Shown one piece after another: positions 53,681 to 63,062 of a stretch of DNA of 64,000 nt. Location: the NCBI GenBank assembly GCA_947498355.1, contig CANMKA010000002.1:204993-268992 (forward strand), read 5' to 3'. Source of the stretch: an uncultured Paraglaciecola sp. (lineage in GTDB: Bacteria; Pseudomonadota; Gammaproteobacteria; Enterobacterales; Alteromonadaceae). Position 1 is the first letter of the stretch. Every line of letters starts with the position of its first letter. The notes under the pieces are model-generated. The model did not search any database. It had not been told where the DNA came from and saw nothing but the letters and a program-made list of their open reading frames with translations. A program made the translations under genes and the position numbers.

Positions 53681-54949
53681 ATGTGGAAAAATTTAATGGA
53701 TTGGGTCGAGTATCGTCTACCCATTATGCGCGTTGCGAATATGCACGCCATCCAGTACCCAGCACCTCGCAACATGAATGTGTGGTATATGTTTGGGTTC
53801 TTAGCGACCATAGTATTAGTTAACCAAATCGTAACTGGTATCTGGTTGACTATGAGCTATACCCCATCTGCAGAAGAAGCATTTGCTTCTGTTGAATACA
53901 TAATGCGAGACGTCGAATATGGTTGGTTACTGCGCTATATGCACAGTACTGGCGCTTCGGCCTTCTTTATTGTTGTGTACTTGCACATGTTTAGAGGGAT
54001 GATTTACGGTTCGTACCAAAAGCCTAGAGAGCTACTTTGGGTGTTTGGTATGTTTATCTATCTAGCCCTTATGGCCGAAGCCTTTATGGGCTACGTGTTA
54101 CCTTGGGGACAAATGTCCTACTGGGGTGCTCAGGTTATCGTATCTTTGTTTAGTGCTATTCCTGTTATTGGCCCTGACCTAGTTATTTGGATCCAAGGTG
54201 ACTACGTTATCTCAGGTGCAACCCTAAATCGCTTCTTTGCATTGCATGTTATTGCTTTGCCTTTAGTGATAGTTATCTTGGTGTTCTTGCACATAGTTGC
54301 GCTACATGAAGTGGGGTCTAATAACCCAGACGGCACAGACGTAAAACGTAAGAAAGGCTCATTGTCTGAAGACGAAAAGACCAAATATAAAATCCACGAA
54401 TACTACACAAGCAATTACGACATAGTTGACGATATTGTGCCTTTCTTCCCGCACATAGTGTTGAAAGACTTAATTGGTTTTGCAGTGTTCTTGTTGGCGT
54501 TCTGTTATGTCATGTTCTTTATGCCAGAAATGGGCGGTTACTTCCTTGAAGCGCCAAACTTCGAAATTGCTAACCCATTGAAAACACCTGAACATATCTT
54601 CCCTGTTTGGTACTTCACGCCTTTCTATGCGATTTTGAAGGCTGTACCTCATAAACTGGGTGGTGTTATTGCTATGTTTGCCGCCATTATTGCCCTTGCT
54701 TTACTTCCTTGGATTGACCGTGGTCAAGTCAGGTCGTGGCGCTACCGTTGTGGCCTGCATAAGTGGAACCTACTAATTTTTGCTGTGGTATTTATCTTCC
54801 TGGGATACTTGGGTGGTACGCCGCAAGAGAACTGGAAGATTACTGCGTCGCAAGTTGCAACCATTATGTACTTTGGGTTCTTTGCATTGCTATTTATCTA
54901 CAGCAAAAACGAAAAATGTAAGCCTGTACCAGCGAGGATCACAGAATGA
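53681..54949 (+). CDS. petB: Ubiquinol-cytochrome c reductase cytochrome b subunit
   Basis: The ATG at 53681, one base after the petA stop, gives 422 aa; a reading from 53654 would overlap petA. Eight membrane helices and the paired His of the two b hemes are seen (LRYMHSTGASAFFIVVYLHM and RFFALHVIALPLVIVILVFLH). The Qo-site PDW/PEW segment appears as EHIFPVWYFTPFYAIL, where the usual PEW is replaced by FPVWYF-type residues seen in proteobacteria. Length is full. ATGA overlap with petC. Confidence 0.97.
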   Translation: MWKNLMDWVEYRLPIMRVANMHAIQYPAPRNMNVWYMFGFLATIVLVNQIVTGIWLTMSYTPSAEEAFASVEYIMRDVEYGWLLRYMHSTGASAFFIVVYLHMFRGMIYGSYQKPRELLWVFGMFIYLALMAEAFMGYVLPWGQMSYWGAQVIVSLFSAIPVIGPDLVIWIQGDYVISGATLNRFFALHVIALPLVIVILVFLHIVALHEVGSNNPDGTDVKRKKGSLSEDEKTKYKIHEYYTSNYDIVDDIVPFFPHIVLKDLIGFAVFLLAFCYVMFFMPEMGGYFLEAPNFEIANPLKTPEHIFPVWYFTPFYAILKAVPHKLGGVIAMFAAIIALALLPWIDRGQVRSWRYRCGLHKWNLLIFAVVFIFLGYLGGTPQENWKITASQVATIMYFGFFALLFIYSKNEKCKPVPARITE

Positions 54950-55686
54950 GAAAGTTGATATTTATTTTAGCCATTCTGCTACCTGGCTCAGGAGCATTTG
55001 CTGCCGGAGGAAGTAGTGTTCCTCTTGATACTGCCGAATACGATTTAACCGACAAAGCGTCACTGCAAAATGGTGCTAAATTGTTTATGAATTACTGTTT
55101 AGGTTGCCACCAAACTCAGTATCAGCGTTATCAACGTACCTTTGAGGATTTGGATATTCCAGTTGAACTAGGCAAAGAGAATTTGCAGTTTACTGGTGAG
55201 AAACCGGGCGAGCACATCAAAAATGCAATGCCTGCAGAATCCGCTGCAACATGGTTTGGTGCACCGCCACCAGACTTAACACTTGTTGCTCGAGTACGCG
55301 GTGCTGATTGGTTATATACCTATTTACGTACATTTTACGAAGACGAGAGTCGTCCGTTTGGCGTGAATAATATCGTGTTTCCTGAAGTGGGTATGCCTCA
55401 TGTACTTCAAGAGTTGCAAGGCCTACCCAGAAAGACGACACAAGAAGAGTTAGTTGATGGCGAAATGGTTGAACGCTATGTCGGTATTAAAGCCGACGGT
55501 AGCGGAGAGTTAAGCCCTGCGGACTACGATAAAGCAGTGTTAGACTTGGTTAACTACTTGGTTTATATCGGTGAACCTTCGCGTTTAACGTCGGAGAAAA
55601 TCGGACGTTACGTATTAATGTTTCTTTTAGTATTGCTCGTTTTGGTATATCTACTGAAGAAAGAATACTGGAGAGATGTACATTAA
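54946..55686 (+). CDS. petC: Ubiquinol-cytochrome c reductase cytochrome c1 subunit
   Basis: This 246-aa protein has a signal peptide ending AFAA. The heme c site is Cys51-Leu-Gly-Cys54-His55, and the C-terminal anchor is at about residues 222-240 (LMFLLVLLVLVYLL). The axial Met is expected in the region GMPHVL. It completes the petABC operon, which a hairpin at 55736 terminates. Confidence 0.98.
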   Translation: MRKLIFILAILLPGSGAFAAGGSSVPLDTAEYDLTDKASLQNGAKLFMNYCLGCHQTQYQRYQRTFEDLDIPVELGKENLQFTGEKPGEHIKNAMPAESAATWFGAPPPDLTLVARVRGADWLYTYLRTFYEDESRPFGVNNIVFPEVGMPHVLQELQGLPRKTTQEELVDGEMVERYVGIKADGSGELSPADYDKAVLDLVNYLVYIGEPSRLTSEKIGRYVLMFLLVLLVLVYLLKKEYWRDVH

Positions 55687-55735
55687 TTCAGCAAAGATTT
55701 TTGTTGAAATTAGTGTATAATCTGCGAAATTTTGT

Positions 55736-55758
55736 AAGGGGCTGATGCCCCTTTCTTT
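55736..55758 (+). terminator. Terminator-like hairpin between petC and sspA
   Basis: AAGGGGC (55736-55742) and GCCCCTT (55747-55753) form a stem with loop TGAT, followed by TCTTTT. A TATAAT at 55716-55721 lies just before it, so RNA starting there would meet the hairpin almost at once. Confidence 0.7.
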
Positions 55759-55871
55759 TCTATTGAACATTCTTCCAAGTTAAATTCTGTATACAGATTC
55801 AAATGATTTGGACATGCATCGACGGTTAACCCTGTTGGTCACAATGAATGTCAAACCTAGGAGGTATATAA

Positions 55872-56504
55872 ATGGCTGTAGCCGCTAATAAACGTTCAAT
55901 TATGACGTTGTTTTCAGATACTGTAGACATTTACAGTCACCAAGCACGTATTGTCTTGGCAGAAAAAGGTGTAGGCGTTGAGATTAGCTATACGGATCCC
56001 ACTAACCTTCCAGAAGATTTACTTGAGTTGAACCCTTATGGCTCGGTTCCTACTTTGGTAGATAGAGAGCTAGTTTTATATAACTCACATATCATAATGG
56101 AATATCTTGATGAGCGTTTTCCTCATCCGCCATTAATGCCAGTTTACCCAGTATCTCGAGGCCAAAGTCGTTTGACTATGCATCGCATTCAAAATGACTG
56201 GTATGTTCTTGCAGAGCAAATTTTGAAAGGCGAAGGCGATGTTGCAACAGCCCGTAACGAATTGCGCGAAGCACTGTTAAGTTTAGCGCCTTTGTTTGCA
56301 GAAACGCCATTCTTTATGAGCGAAGAGTTCAGTCTGGTTGATTGCTATTTAGCCCCTCTACTATGGCGTTTACCTGCTTTGCAGATTGAGCTATCTGGAA
56401 ACGGTGCTAAAGATGTCCGTGCTTACATGAATCGTATTTTTGAACGAGCGTCTTTTAAAGCGTCGCTAACAGACCAAGAACGCGAAATTCATAATCCTCT
56501 TTAA
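55872..56504 (+). CDS. sspA: Stringent starvation protein A (RNA polymerase-associated)
   Basis: This 210-aa protein has a GST fold: N-terminal thioredoxin-like domain (LFSDTVDIYSHQARIVLAEKG, PYGSVPTLVDRELVLYNSHIIMEYLDERFPHPPL split over two elements) and helical C-terminal domain. It binds RNA polymerase and, with H-NS, modulates stationary-phase genes. AGGAGG precedes the start. It is co-transcribed with sspB (14-bp gap), as in E. coli. Confidence 0.97.
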   Translation: MAVAANKRSIMTLFSDTVDIYSHQARIVLAEKGVGVEISYTDPTNLPEDLLELNPYGSVPTLVDRELVLYNSHIIMEYLDERFPHPPLMPVYPVSRGQSRLTMHRIQNDWYVLAEQILKGEGDVATARNELREALLSLAPLFAETPFFMSEEFSLVDCYLAPLLWRLPALQIELSGNGAKDVRAYMNRIFERASFKASLTDQEREIHNPL

Positions 56505-56518
56505 GGTAGTAGAACGAG

Positions 56519-56923
56519 ATGACTCCTAATCAACCCTATTTATTGCGTGCTTTCTATGATTGGATTGTAGATAACAACTTGACGCCATACATAGTGGTAG
56601 ATGCCCATTACCCTGGAGCTCAGGTGCCCCAGGAGTATATTCAAGACGGACAAATTGTATTAAACATTTCTCCAAGCTCGACTGGGCATTTGCAAATGGG
56701 TTTAGATGAAGTGAACTTCGAAGCTAGATTTGGTGGTGTGCCGCGTAAAATCGATATACCTTGCCCTGCGGTGTTGGCCATTTATGCTAAAGAAAATGGT
56801 GCAGGTACTGTGTTTACGATTGAAGAAAACATGGAACCAAACATCGAAGATGAAGGCCCTGAACCTACGCCAGAGCCGCCAAAGCCTAAAAAAGGCAGAC
56901 CTACCTTGACCGTAGTTAAATAG
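56519..56923 (+). CDS. sspB: ClpXP adaptor SspB
   Basis: This 134-aa protein has a globular part over residues 1-105 (PYLLRAFYDWIVDNNLTPYIVVDA, binding the ssrA tag) and a Pro/Glu-rich linker. It ends in KKGRPTLTVVK, which matches the ClpX-docking tail (RGxPxLxVVK) of E. coli SspB. It delivers ssrA-tagged proteins to ClpXP. Confidence 0.97.
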   Translation: MTPNQPYLLRAFYDWIVDNNLTPYIVVDAHYPGAQVPQEYIQDGQIVLNISPSSTGHLQMGLDEVNFEARFGGVPRKIDIPCPAVLAIYAKENGAGTVFTIEENMEPNIEDEGPEPTPEPPKPKKGRPTLTVVK

Positions 56924-56950
56924 GCTAATCTAGTTTTAGATAGAAAACAC

Positions 56951-56977
56951 AAAAGGCGCTAAATCAGCGCCTTTTTT
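56951..56977. terminator. Bidirectional terminator between sspB and dolP
   Basis: AAAAGGCGCT (56951-56960) pairs with AGCGCCTTTT (56966-56975), loop AAATC, with T-rich flank on both strands. Another perfect 12-bp hairpin (57022-57049, loop CGTA) lies next to the dolP 3' end and has no T-run. Confidence 0.88.
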
Positions 56978-57058
56978 ATGCGTGTAAGATGATTTTTAAA
57001 ATAATCCTAATCGGTATACCTATTGAAGTTGAGCGTACTCAACTTCAATTCAGCTTAG

Positions 57059-57637
57059 CTAGTCAGCATACTCAAAGGCTTTAATAACCTGTTTAACGCC
57101 TTTAACATGGCGAGTCACCTCTACTGCTAAGTTAGCCTCGGTTTGAGTGATTAGCCCCATCAGAAAGACTTCACCGTTTTCGACTTCAACTTTTACGTTT
57201 AAGCCGTCTATTCGCTTGTCTGCAATTAATTGTGTTTTAACTTTAGATGCAATCCAAGCGTCCTGCGCTTTAACACTGGGCGGGATAGGCACCCCGATTC
57301 GGACTTGGTTATGCACTTTCTTAACATGGGTTATCCCAGATGCAATGCTGCCAATTTGTTGAATTAGGGGTTGGGTTGGTGCCTGACCCAGCAACAAAGC
57401 CGAGCCGTTAAAGACTCTGACGGACACATTGGTTTGGTTTTTAATGGCTTCGTTTTCGGCTAAAGCGGTAGAAATTCGGGTAGTCGTAGTTTTATCGTCA
57501 AGCTGGGTTCCCACGGTACGGTTATCGTGTGCTACTGACACCGCGCCAACACCTGCTCCAACGACTAAACCTGCACAACCTTGCAGCAAGATTAAGCCTG
57601 AGGCACTCACTGCGACTAATATTTTAGGGTACTTCAT
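57059..57637 (-). CDS. dolP: Outer-membrane lipoprotein DolP (YraP), two BON domains
   Basis: This 192-aa protein has lipobox QGC (Cys21). A GAGVGAVSVAHDNRTVG segment leads into two BON domains (about 47-115 and 125-190), with VSVRVFNGSALLLGQ and VKVEVENGEVFLMGLI as their cores. DolP supports outer-membrane integrity and binds anionic lipid at division sites. It lies 6 bp after diaA in the lpoA-yraN-diaA-dolP block. Confidence 0.95.
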   Translation of the reverse strand: MKYPKILVAVSASGLILLQGCAGLVVGAGVGAVSVAHDNRTVGTQLDDKTTTTRISTALAENEAIKNQTNVSVRVFNGSALLLGQAPTQPLIQQIGSIASGITHVKKVHNQVRIGVPIPPSVKAQDAWIASKVKTQLIADKRIDGLNVKVEVENGEVFLMGLITQTEANLAVEVTRHVKGVKQVIKAFEYAD

Positions 57638-57643
57638 AGTTAA

Positions 57644-58627
<984 letters not shown>

Positions 58628-58641
<14 letters not shown>

Positions 58642-60484
58642 CTAGATTTACCGAATTATTGTTAATTTTGGCAATGGATAGCTGACGACTGATGATCCCT
58701 TTGCTATTTACCTCGATACGGCCAGTTAAACCATTAATCGATGAGTGGGGCAGGCCACGCAAGGTTCTAAGTTGTTTGATCACAGAGAATGCATCGAAAC
58801 CCAATGCATAGAGGCGGGCGTTCGTGTCTGCGCGTTCAGGCCATAACTGTGTGCTTTGTGCAGATAGGCTTGGCCATTGTTCATTATTTATTATCCATGG
58901 CATGTCAATAAAGGTGAGATGGCGCAAGTCCCTTAGTGAACTATCCGTTTGTTCTTGAGTGTAACTATATGATGATGCAAACACAGAGAGTGACATTTCG
59001 GCAAAGGCACTTAAGCTGGCCTCAATGATAGGGTTCAGTAGGCCCGTTTGTTCAGGGTTAGCAAACAATACTATTGCGTCTACATCGCGCCTATTACGTT
59101 GTTTGCCGATCACTTCAACGTCAGCTAAACGTTCAATTTGAGATATTCGATCTTCACTTTGCTTAACATCAAGCATTTGCGCCACGCTGTTACGCATATC
59201 TTTGCTGGTTTGAAATATATGCAGCTTAGGTGCGGGGGCTTGCGTCAAAGCGCGCCAATGCTCTTCAAAGGTATTGGCCATCCGCTTAGTCAAGCTAGTA
59301 TCGTCGGCAAAGACTAATGTGTTATGCATACCATTTTGCAGCACGTATTCGGCCAATTGCTTAGCTTCATCTTCAGGCGCAAGGGAGAAATAGTAGCTCT
59401 CGACAAGTGGGGCATCACTAGTTAGTTGTTGACTGGTATCAACTTGCTCTGGGGGGTGGTCAAGGCGATTCAGGGCAAGTAGTACCTGACCGCTTAATAA
59501 CGTTTGTTGTACTGCACTGATGTTTTCTTTCAGAAGCGGTCCAATAATAACATCAAACTCCTGAATTAATGGGCTCAGTGTATCTATGGTGTTTTTCGCA
59601 GAATCAAAAAACTCAAGTGATTGCAGACTGTCGGTGCCTATATTTTGGTTAAAATACGCACTGAGTATACCGTCTTTTAAAGCTTGGCCTTGGCTTTCTA
59701 AGCGTCCACTTAGGGGCAATAAAACAGCAATTTTGGTTGGCGTAATAGGAGTAACGCCTAATGATTGCTGAACATCTACAGGAAAAAATTGGTTGAGTTT
59801 GTGTGTAGCATGAGATTGACGCCAATCGCGAATTTGCTGAGTGTAGGTTTGATGATCGGTAATAGTCTTTTTAGTGATCAGCGCTAACTGTATCCAAGGT
59901 AGTAAAACAGGATGTTGCCATCGGGCTTGTTCTAATTGTTTAATAGATAAATGCGCCATTGCCTGCCAGATTTTTTGAATAGCCATTTCATCCTGCGCAT
60001 AGGGCACGATATTCAACGAGGCCTCTAGCCATTTTTGCTGTTGAAGGTTGGCATGATATTCAACCCAGGCTAATCGGTCTTGAGGCACGTAGCTCGGCTC
60101 AATTTTTCTTGCCAGCTCAATTATGATTGGGTTCGAGATGTCTATTGCTAAATAGGCCTCTGCTAGCAGTAAATAACCGAAATTAACTTGGTGGGCCAGT
60201 GATAGCTCGGGAATAACTTGCTCTGCTAATTGAATACTCTGTAAGGGCTTATTGTCGATAGTTGATTGCGCTATGGCCTGTAACAACAGATCGTTACTTT
60301 GTTCGAGAGCTGTAGGGCGGAGTGATTTTGCTTGCTCAATATAAAAGAGGCTGTCTTTGACAACTTCCTGTGCTTGTTTGGGTTTAACGGTAACTTTTGG
60401 GGCTTCTTGTGGGGCTTGAGTTGAATTGCACCCACTCCCTACTATTACTCCTAAGCACAATGCAATCAAAACTCTGAAATTCAT
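58628..60484 (-). CDS. lpoA: Penicillin-binding protein activator LpoA
   Basis: This 618-aa lipoprotein has lipobox GSGC (Cys19). The N-terminal TPR-like helical part (to about 250) is followed by a periplasmic-binding-protein-like C-terminal domain starting KIAVLLPLSGRLESQGQALKDG. It activates PBP1A from the outer membrane. It is slightly shorter than E. coli LpoA (678 aa), which has a longer Pro/Gln stretch. It heads the lpoA-yraN-diaA-dolP unit and is divergent from rsmI. Confidence 0.95.
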
Positions 60485-60665
60485 GACGGTTACTCAAAAT
60501 AAAACCAGTAAATAGTTTATAGTATCGGAATTAAATATCTAGGGGCCCTTGGTGTTTGCTACGTGTTTTTGAACGAAACTGTGTCGCTCGAAACAGTGGA
60601 TGTATGCAAGATATCAGGCCTTTGTCTAACGCACATTTGAATGTGTTGCATAGTGAGGAACTTTT

Positions 60666-61508
60666 TTGAGTACTATCGGTCAACTTTATATCGTGCCTAC
60701 ACCTATTGGTAATTTGGCCGATATGACATTTAGAGCAGTGAGTGTTTTAACTGACGTAGATTTAATTGCAGCTGAAGATACCCGCCATAGCCAAAAGCTG
60801 ATGCAACACTATGGTATTGATACGCGATTAATTTCTTTGCACGATCATAACGAAGGGCAAAGAGCACAGCAGCTGCTCGAAAAGTTGCAGCAAGGCAGTA
60901 ATATTGCGCTTATTTCCGATGCAGGAACACCATTAATTAGCGACCCAGGTTACGGCCTAGTTAATGTGTGTCGTCAAGCTGGAGTAAAAGTCATACCTTT
61001 GCCAGGTGCATGCGCTGCGATTACTGCATTAAGTGCTGCTGGGTTGGCTACAGATAGATTTAAGTTCGAGGGTTTCTTACCTGTTAAAAAGCTCGCCAGA
61101 ACTCAAGCACTTGAAGTATTAGCCCTAGAAACGGCTACGACCGTATTTTATGAGTCGCCCAGACGCATAGCTGATACAGTATCCTTAATTGTTGAAACCC
61201 TTGGGCAAGAACGTCCTGTGGTGTTAGCTAAAGAGCTAAGCAAGACCTTTGAAACATTTTACTCAGGCAGTGCTGGCGAATGTTTAGCATGGCTGTTAGC
61301 GGACGATAATCATCAAAGAGGGGAGTTTGTATTGCTTATTTCTGGGGTGAAAGTTGATAAATCTATGGTATCCAACGAGGCACTGTCTTTGTTAAAACGC
61401 TTGATGCAGGAACTGCCGCTAAAGAAAGCAGCGGCAATTACAGCTGAGCAATTTGGTTTAAAGAAAAACACTTTGTATCAGCTAGGGTTAACTTTGCCTG
61501 AGTCGTAA
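60666..61508 (+). CDS. rsmI: 16S rRNA (cytidine1402-2'-O)-methyltransferase RsmI
   Basis: The start is TTG at 60666, with GAGG 8 bp upstream; no better start keeps the N-terminus QLYIVPTPIGNLADMTFRAV. Tetrapyrrole-methylase fold features are AEDTRHSQKLM, LISDAGTPLISDPGY, PGACAAITAL, YESPRR and LAKELSKTFE. It methylates C1402 of 16S rRNA with RsmH. Length of 280 aa is normal. Divergent from lpoA, as in related genomes. Confidence 0.96.
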   Translation: MSTIGQLYIVPTPIGNLADMTFRAVSVLTDVDLIAAEDTRHSQKLMQHYGIDTRLISLHDHNEGQRAQQLLEKLQQGSNIALISDAGTPLISDPGYGLVNVCRQAGVKVIPLPGACAAITALSAAGLATDRFKFEGFLPVKKLARTQALEVLALETATTVFYESPRRIADTVSLIVETLGQERPVVLAKELSKTFETFYSGSAGECLAWLLADDNHQRGEFVLLISGVKVDKSMVSNEALSLLKRLMQELPLKKAAAITAEQFGLKKNTLYQLGLTLPES

Positions 61509-61636
61509 ATAACTTTCCCTCAGATTGATGAAAACACCATCCTTGGGTGACTTGATTTTTATCTGACTAAACCAAAGGGAAATGTTTGGCGTAAATATTT
61601 GACATAGGTGCTATGCTGAAATCACAAGGTGAAGAC

Positions 61637-62158
61637 ATGGAATGGAAGATGAACGGTTTGTTTACGCCAAATATTATTGATATTGAGGCAAGTGGATTTG
61701 GCTCTAATAGTTATCCAATAGAAGTGGGTGTTGTTAATCAGTTAGGTGAAAAATTCTGCCGGCTAGTGAAGCCACAAGCGGGTTGGTGTCATTGGGATAC
61801 ACAAGCAGAAAAGTTGCATGGTATTAGTCGCGAGATGCTTATGCAAAAAGGGGTCTCTGTAAAATTAATTTGTACCGAATTGAATGCGTTTTTGGATAGA
61901 CAAACTGTTTATTCTGATGGCTGGGTGGTAGACAACCCATGGTTAATCAAACTTTACCAGTATGCTCAAATGAATATGACATTCCGCATTAGCCCTCTTG
62001 AAATGATACTCACAGAATCACAAATGACCTTATGGCATAGTACAAAAAATCAAGTAAGCCGCGCGATGAATATTCGCCGACATCGCGCCAGTAGCGATGC
62101 AGCCTTGATCCAAACGACATTTGTCCAAACTCGTGCTCTCGATACCCTCGTTAGTTAG
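61637..62158 (+). CDS. DEDDh 3'-5' exonuclease-like protein
   Basis: The start is uncertain (61613, 61637 or 61649); 61637 has AAGGTGA upstream. The RNase T/DnaQ-type core is visible: IIDIEASGFGSNSYPIEVGVV (Asp and Glu of motif I), LHGIS, SDGWVVDNPWL (motif II Asp) and HRASSDAALIQ (motif III H-x4-D). It lacks a polymerase domain, so it is a stand-alone nuclease, about 173 aa. The nucleic acid substrate is unknown. It has no partner gene nearby. Confidence 0.8.
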   Translation: MEWKMNGLFTPNIIDIEASGFGSNSYPIEVGVVNQLGEKFCRLVKPQAGWCHWDTQAEKLHGISREMLMQKGVSVKLICTELNAFLDRQTVYSDGWVVDNPWLIKLYQYAQMNMTFRISPLEMILTESQMTLWHSTKNQVSRAMNIRRHRASSDAALIQTTFVQTRALDTLVS

Positions 62159-62254
62159 TAGTTAGTAGTTAGTGTCTCTTGGTCTATCTGCTCTGGGCTT
62201 TATTAGGTAAACTCTAGCCTTTGTTAGTAAGGCCTTTTTTTCTCAGTAAAACGT

Positions 62255-62887
62255 ATGACTATTGATTCTCCGCATTCTATCAACACGCCATCTGAACAGC
62301 TATTGGATACTATTACCCAAGGGCTTCACGATAAAGGATATGTCGTAATTGAAACGTTTTTGCCAGCACCTATGGTGGAAGCTTTGTACCTTGAGGCTAA
62401 AACCTTGTCGCCAGTAGCATTTAATGCCGCTGGGGTGGGGCGTAATGCTGGAGCTCAATTAAATAACACAATACGCTCTGACCGTACTTTGTGGTTAAGT
62501 GAGGCTAGTGATACCCAAAAACAGTATTTGTCTTACATGGAGGCTTTGAGGCTAGCTATTAATCGTCAGCTTTTTTTGGGATTGTTTGATTTTGAAAGTC
62601 ATTATTCACACTATCGTAAGGGTGACTTTTATCAAAAACATCTCGATGCTTTCAAAGGCGGGAGTAACCGGATACTTAGCTCTGTGTTGTACCTAAACCC
62701 AGAGTGGCAAGAGTCGGATGGAGGTCATTTAGCCTTGTACCAAGACTCCTCAGATACTCATCCGCAATTAATTGCACCTGTATGTAATCGCTGTGTGATT
62801 TTTCTAAGTGATACATTCCCCCATGAGGTTCGAGTAAGCCAAGCTGATCGATACAGTATTGCAGGCTGGTTTCGGGTGAGCCGGTAA
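62255..62887 (+). CDS. 2-oxoglutarate/Fe(II)-dependent oxygenase (prolyl-4-hydroxylase-like)
   Basis: This 210-aa protein has a double-stranded beta-helix with iron ligands His-x-Asp in YQKHLDAFKGG, distal His in FPHEV and the 2OG-binding Arg in DRYSIAGWFR. It resembles the SM-20/PHD-like bacterial hydroxylases that act on protein prolines or small molecules. ILSSVLYLNPEW and DGGHLALY are family strands. Target unknown; it stands alone just before an insertion sequence. Confidence 0.87.
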   Translation: MTIDSPHSINTPSEQLLDTITQGLHDKGYVVIETFLPAPMVEALYLEAKTLSPVAFNAAGVGRNAGAQLNNTIRSDRTLWLSEASDTQKQYLSYMEALRLAINRQLFLGLFDFESHYSHYRKGDFYQKHLDAFKGGSNRILSSVLYLNPEWQESDGGHLALYQDSSDTHPQLIAPVCNRCVIFLSDTFPHEVRVSQADRYSIAGWFRVSR

Positions 62888-63025
62888 TAAAGGTATGTAG
62901 TCTTAAAGCTAGACAGTTTTTATACCTTGAGCTGAAAAGTGAATACAAAAAAACGAGCATTACGCTTAATGCCGATCAGTTAAGGCAAAAAGTTTAGGGA
63001 TCATTTGACCGATCCTGTGAGTATG

Positions 63026-63061
63026 AAAAAATCCGATGAATAATCATTCATCGGATTTTTT
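63026..63061 (+). terminator. Terminator-like hairpin directly before the transposase start codon
   Basis: A perfect 15-bp stem: AAAAAATCCGATGAA (63026-63040) with TTCATCGGATTTTTT (63047-63061), loop TAATCA. The T-run ends one base before the ATG at 63063. No Shine-Dalgarno sequence is present. It should block transcripts entering from flanking DNA and mask translation of those that pass. Confidence 0.8.
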
Positions 63062-63062
63062 T

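Noticed and set aside
62155..62180. TAGTTAG short repeats after the exonuclease gene
   Set aside because: Only a few imperfect 7-base units; likely simple slippage without function.
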